In this document: piece after piece, positions 4,934 to 5,582 of the stretch
Numbering within the stretch: the first letter of the stretch is position 1
How the letters are laid out: the number at the start of each line of letters is the position of its first letter
Source of the DNA: Ornithinimicrobium sp.
Lineage (GTDB): Bacteria; Actinomycetota; Actinomycetes; Actinomycetales; Dermatophilaceae
Assembly: GCA_030145965.1 (NCBI GenBank)
Contig: JASKZT010000355.1
Location: forward strand, 1-5,582
Direction of reading: 5' to 3'
DNA length: 5,582 nt
The notes under the pieces: generated by a model
Told to the model about the DNA's origin: nothing
Seen by the model: the letters and a program-made list of their open reading frames with translations, nothing else
The model's database searches: none
Made by a program: the position numbers and the translations under genes

Positions 4934-5582
4934 GCCCCCAGCCCCTCGACCGCCGGGTCATGGGGATCGAGACCGAGTTCGGGGTCAACGCGACCTTCCG
5001 CGGCAGCGCCCGGCTCTCGCCCGAGGAGGTCGCCCGCTACCTCTTCCGCAAGGTCGTGGCCTGGGGGCGCTCGAGCAACGTCTTCCTCGTCAACGGCTCG
5101 CGGCTCTACCTCGACGTGGGCAGCCACCCCGAGTACGCCACCGCCGAGTGCACCGACCTGCTCGACCTCGTCGCCCACGACAAGGCGGGCGAGCTCATCG
5201 TCCAGGACCTCGCCGACGACGCGGAGCAGCGCCTGGCCGAGGAGGGCTTCGAGGCGACGGTCTACGTGCTCAAGAACAACGTCGACTCCCGCGGCAACTC
5301 CTACGGCTCGCACGAGAACTACCTCATCGCCCGGACCCCGCGCCTGGAGCGGGTCACCGACACGCTCGTGCCCTTCCTCGTCACCCGGCAGCTGGTGAGC
5401 GGCGCCGGGCGCCTGCACGTCGTGGGGGAGCGCGCGACCTACCTCGTCTCCCAGCGCGCCGACCACATGTGGGAGGGGCTGTCCTCGGCCACCACCCGCT
5501 CCCGGCCCATCATCAACACCCGCGACGAGCCGCACGCCGACCCCGAGCGCTACCGCCGCCTGCACGTCATCGTCGGCGACTC
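4930..5582 (+). CDS. pafA: PafA, Pup-protein ligase (N-terminal part)
   Basis: The window ends inside this gene; 217 codons plus two bases are present, roughly half of the expected 450-480 residues. PafA activates the C-terminal Glu of deamidated Pup with ATP and joins it to substrate lysines. Visible motifs are MGIETEFGV (11-19; Mg/ATP-site Glu14 and Glu16), [15 protein letters not shown] and WGRSSNVFL. Next are [16 protein letters not shown] (59-74) with catalytic Asp62, [19 protein letters not shown] (114-132), [18 protein letters not shown] and [19 protein letters not shown]. The direct run from [16 protein letters not shown] to the Asp motif, without the WDY-PLRDARG insertion, identifies PafA rather than Dop. 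GTG 4930 gives ten residues before Met11, close to the M. tuberculosis N-terminus, which has five residues before the matching Met. Starting at ATG 4960 would leave too little before the first strand. The 4-nt overlap with pup suggests coupled translation. Agreement with known PafA sequences, as I recall them, is very high. Confidence 0.96.
   Translation, partial: MSPQPLDRRVMGIETEFGVNATFRGSARLSPEEVARYLFRKVVAWGRSSNVFLVNGSRLYLDVGSHPEYATAECTDLLDLVAHDKAGELIVQDLADDAEQRLAEEGFEATVYVLKNNVDSRGNSYGSHENYLIARTPRLERVTDTLVPFLVTRQLVSGAGRLHVVGERATYLVSQRADHMWEGLSSATTRSRPIINTRDEPHADPERYRRLHVIVGD

Noticed and set aside
4960..4962. ATG 4960 as the pafA start
   Set aside because: It would begin directly at MGIETEFG and remove the short basic lead (RR) present in known PafA. 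GTG 4930 has a ribosome site and the 4-nt overlap with pup.
2443..5565. Long minus-strand open frames opposite tetR, dop, pup and pafA
   Set aside because: They are low-complexity (Gly, Val, Arg, Asp and Ala rich), lack recognisable motifs, and lie fully opposite well-identified genes whose third-position GC creates them.
1..5582. tRNA, rRNA, riboswitch, CRISPR array, insertion sequence or phage features
   Set aside because: No tRNA-like cloverleaf, spaced repeats, transposase motifs or terminal inverted repeats were seen. Nearly every base is accounted for by protein-coding genes.

Overview
This window comes from a high-GC actinobacterium and carries most of a pupylation (Pup-proteasome) locus, interrupted by an efflux-pump cassette. 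The organism call rests on arc/mpa, dop, pup and pafA, which are hallmarks of Actinobacteria, on very GC-rich codon use, on GTG starts with 4-nt stop/start overlaps, and on leaderless-type promoters. A member of Micrococcales is likely, but the genus cannot be read from the sequence.

Layout. (1) Positions 2-148 are the last 48 codons of the ring ATPase Arc/Mpa, ending in a variant proteasome-docking tail (His-Gly-Pro-Tyr-Leu). (2) Positions 155-526, minus strand, encode a small four-helix DUF3054 membrane protein convergent with arc. (3) A 33-bp divergent gap (527-559) holds a -10 element (TAGAAT) placed for a leaderless transcript. It is followed by a perfect 6+6 inverted repeat lying across the start codon of the next gene, a probable TetR-type operator. 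(4) Positions 560-2605 encode a 14-helix DHA2-type MFS exporter fused to two tandem beta-sandwich (carboxypeptidase-regulatory/CnaB-like) repeats. (5) Positions 2602-3171 encode a TetR-family regulator, overlapping the exporter by 4 nt. (6) Positions 3176-4717 encode Dop (Pup deamidase/depupylase). (7) Positions 4730-4933 encode Pup, ending Gly-Gly-Gln. (8) Positions 4930 to the window end hold the first 217 residues of the Pup ligase PafA.

How the genes work together. Dop deamidates the C-terminal Gln of Pup and also removes Pup from substrates. PafA ligates deamidated Pup to substrate lysines. Arc/Mpa recognises and unfolds pupylated proteins. The 20S core genes prcB and prcA, which often lie between pup and pafA, are absent there, because pup and pafA overlap by 4 nt. 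The MFS-tetR pair is a typical self-regulated efflux module. It is packed so tightly against dop-pup-pafA (gaps of -4, 4, 12 and -4 nt) that read-through from the TetR-controlled promoter into the pupylation genes is plausible, although a leaderless-type -10 (TAGGGT) just before dop could uncouple them.

No RNA genes, insertion sequences, CRISPR arrays or convincing intrinsic terminators were seen. Coding density is almost complete, with no gene-free stretch above 33 bp.
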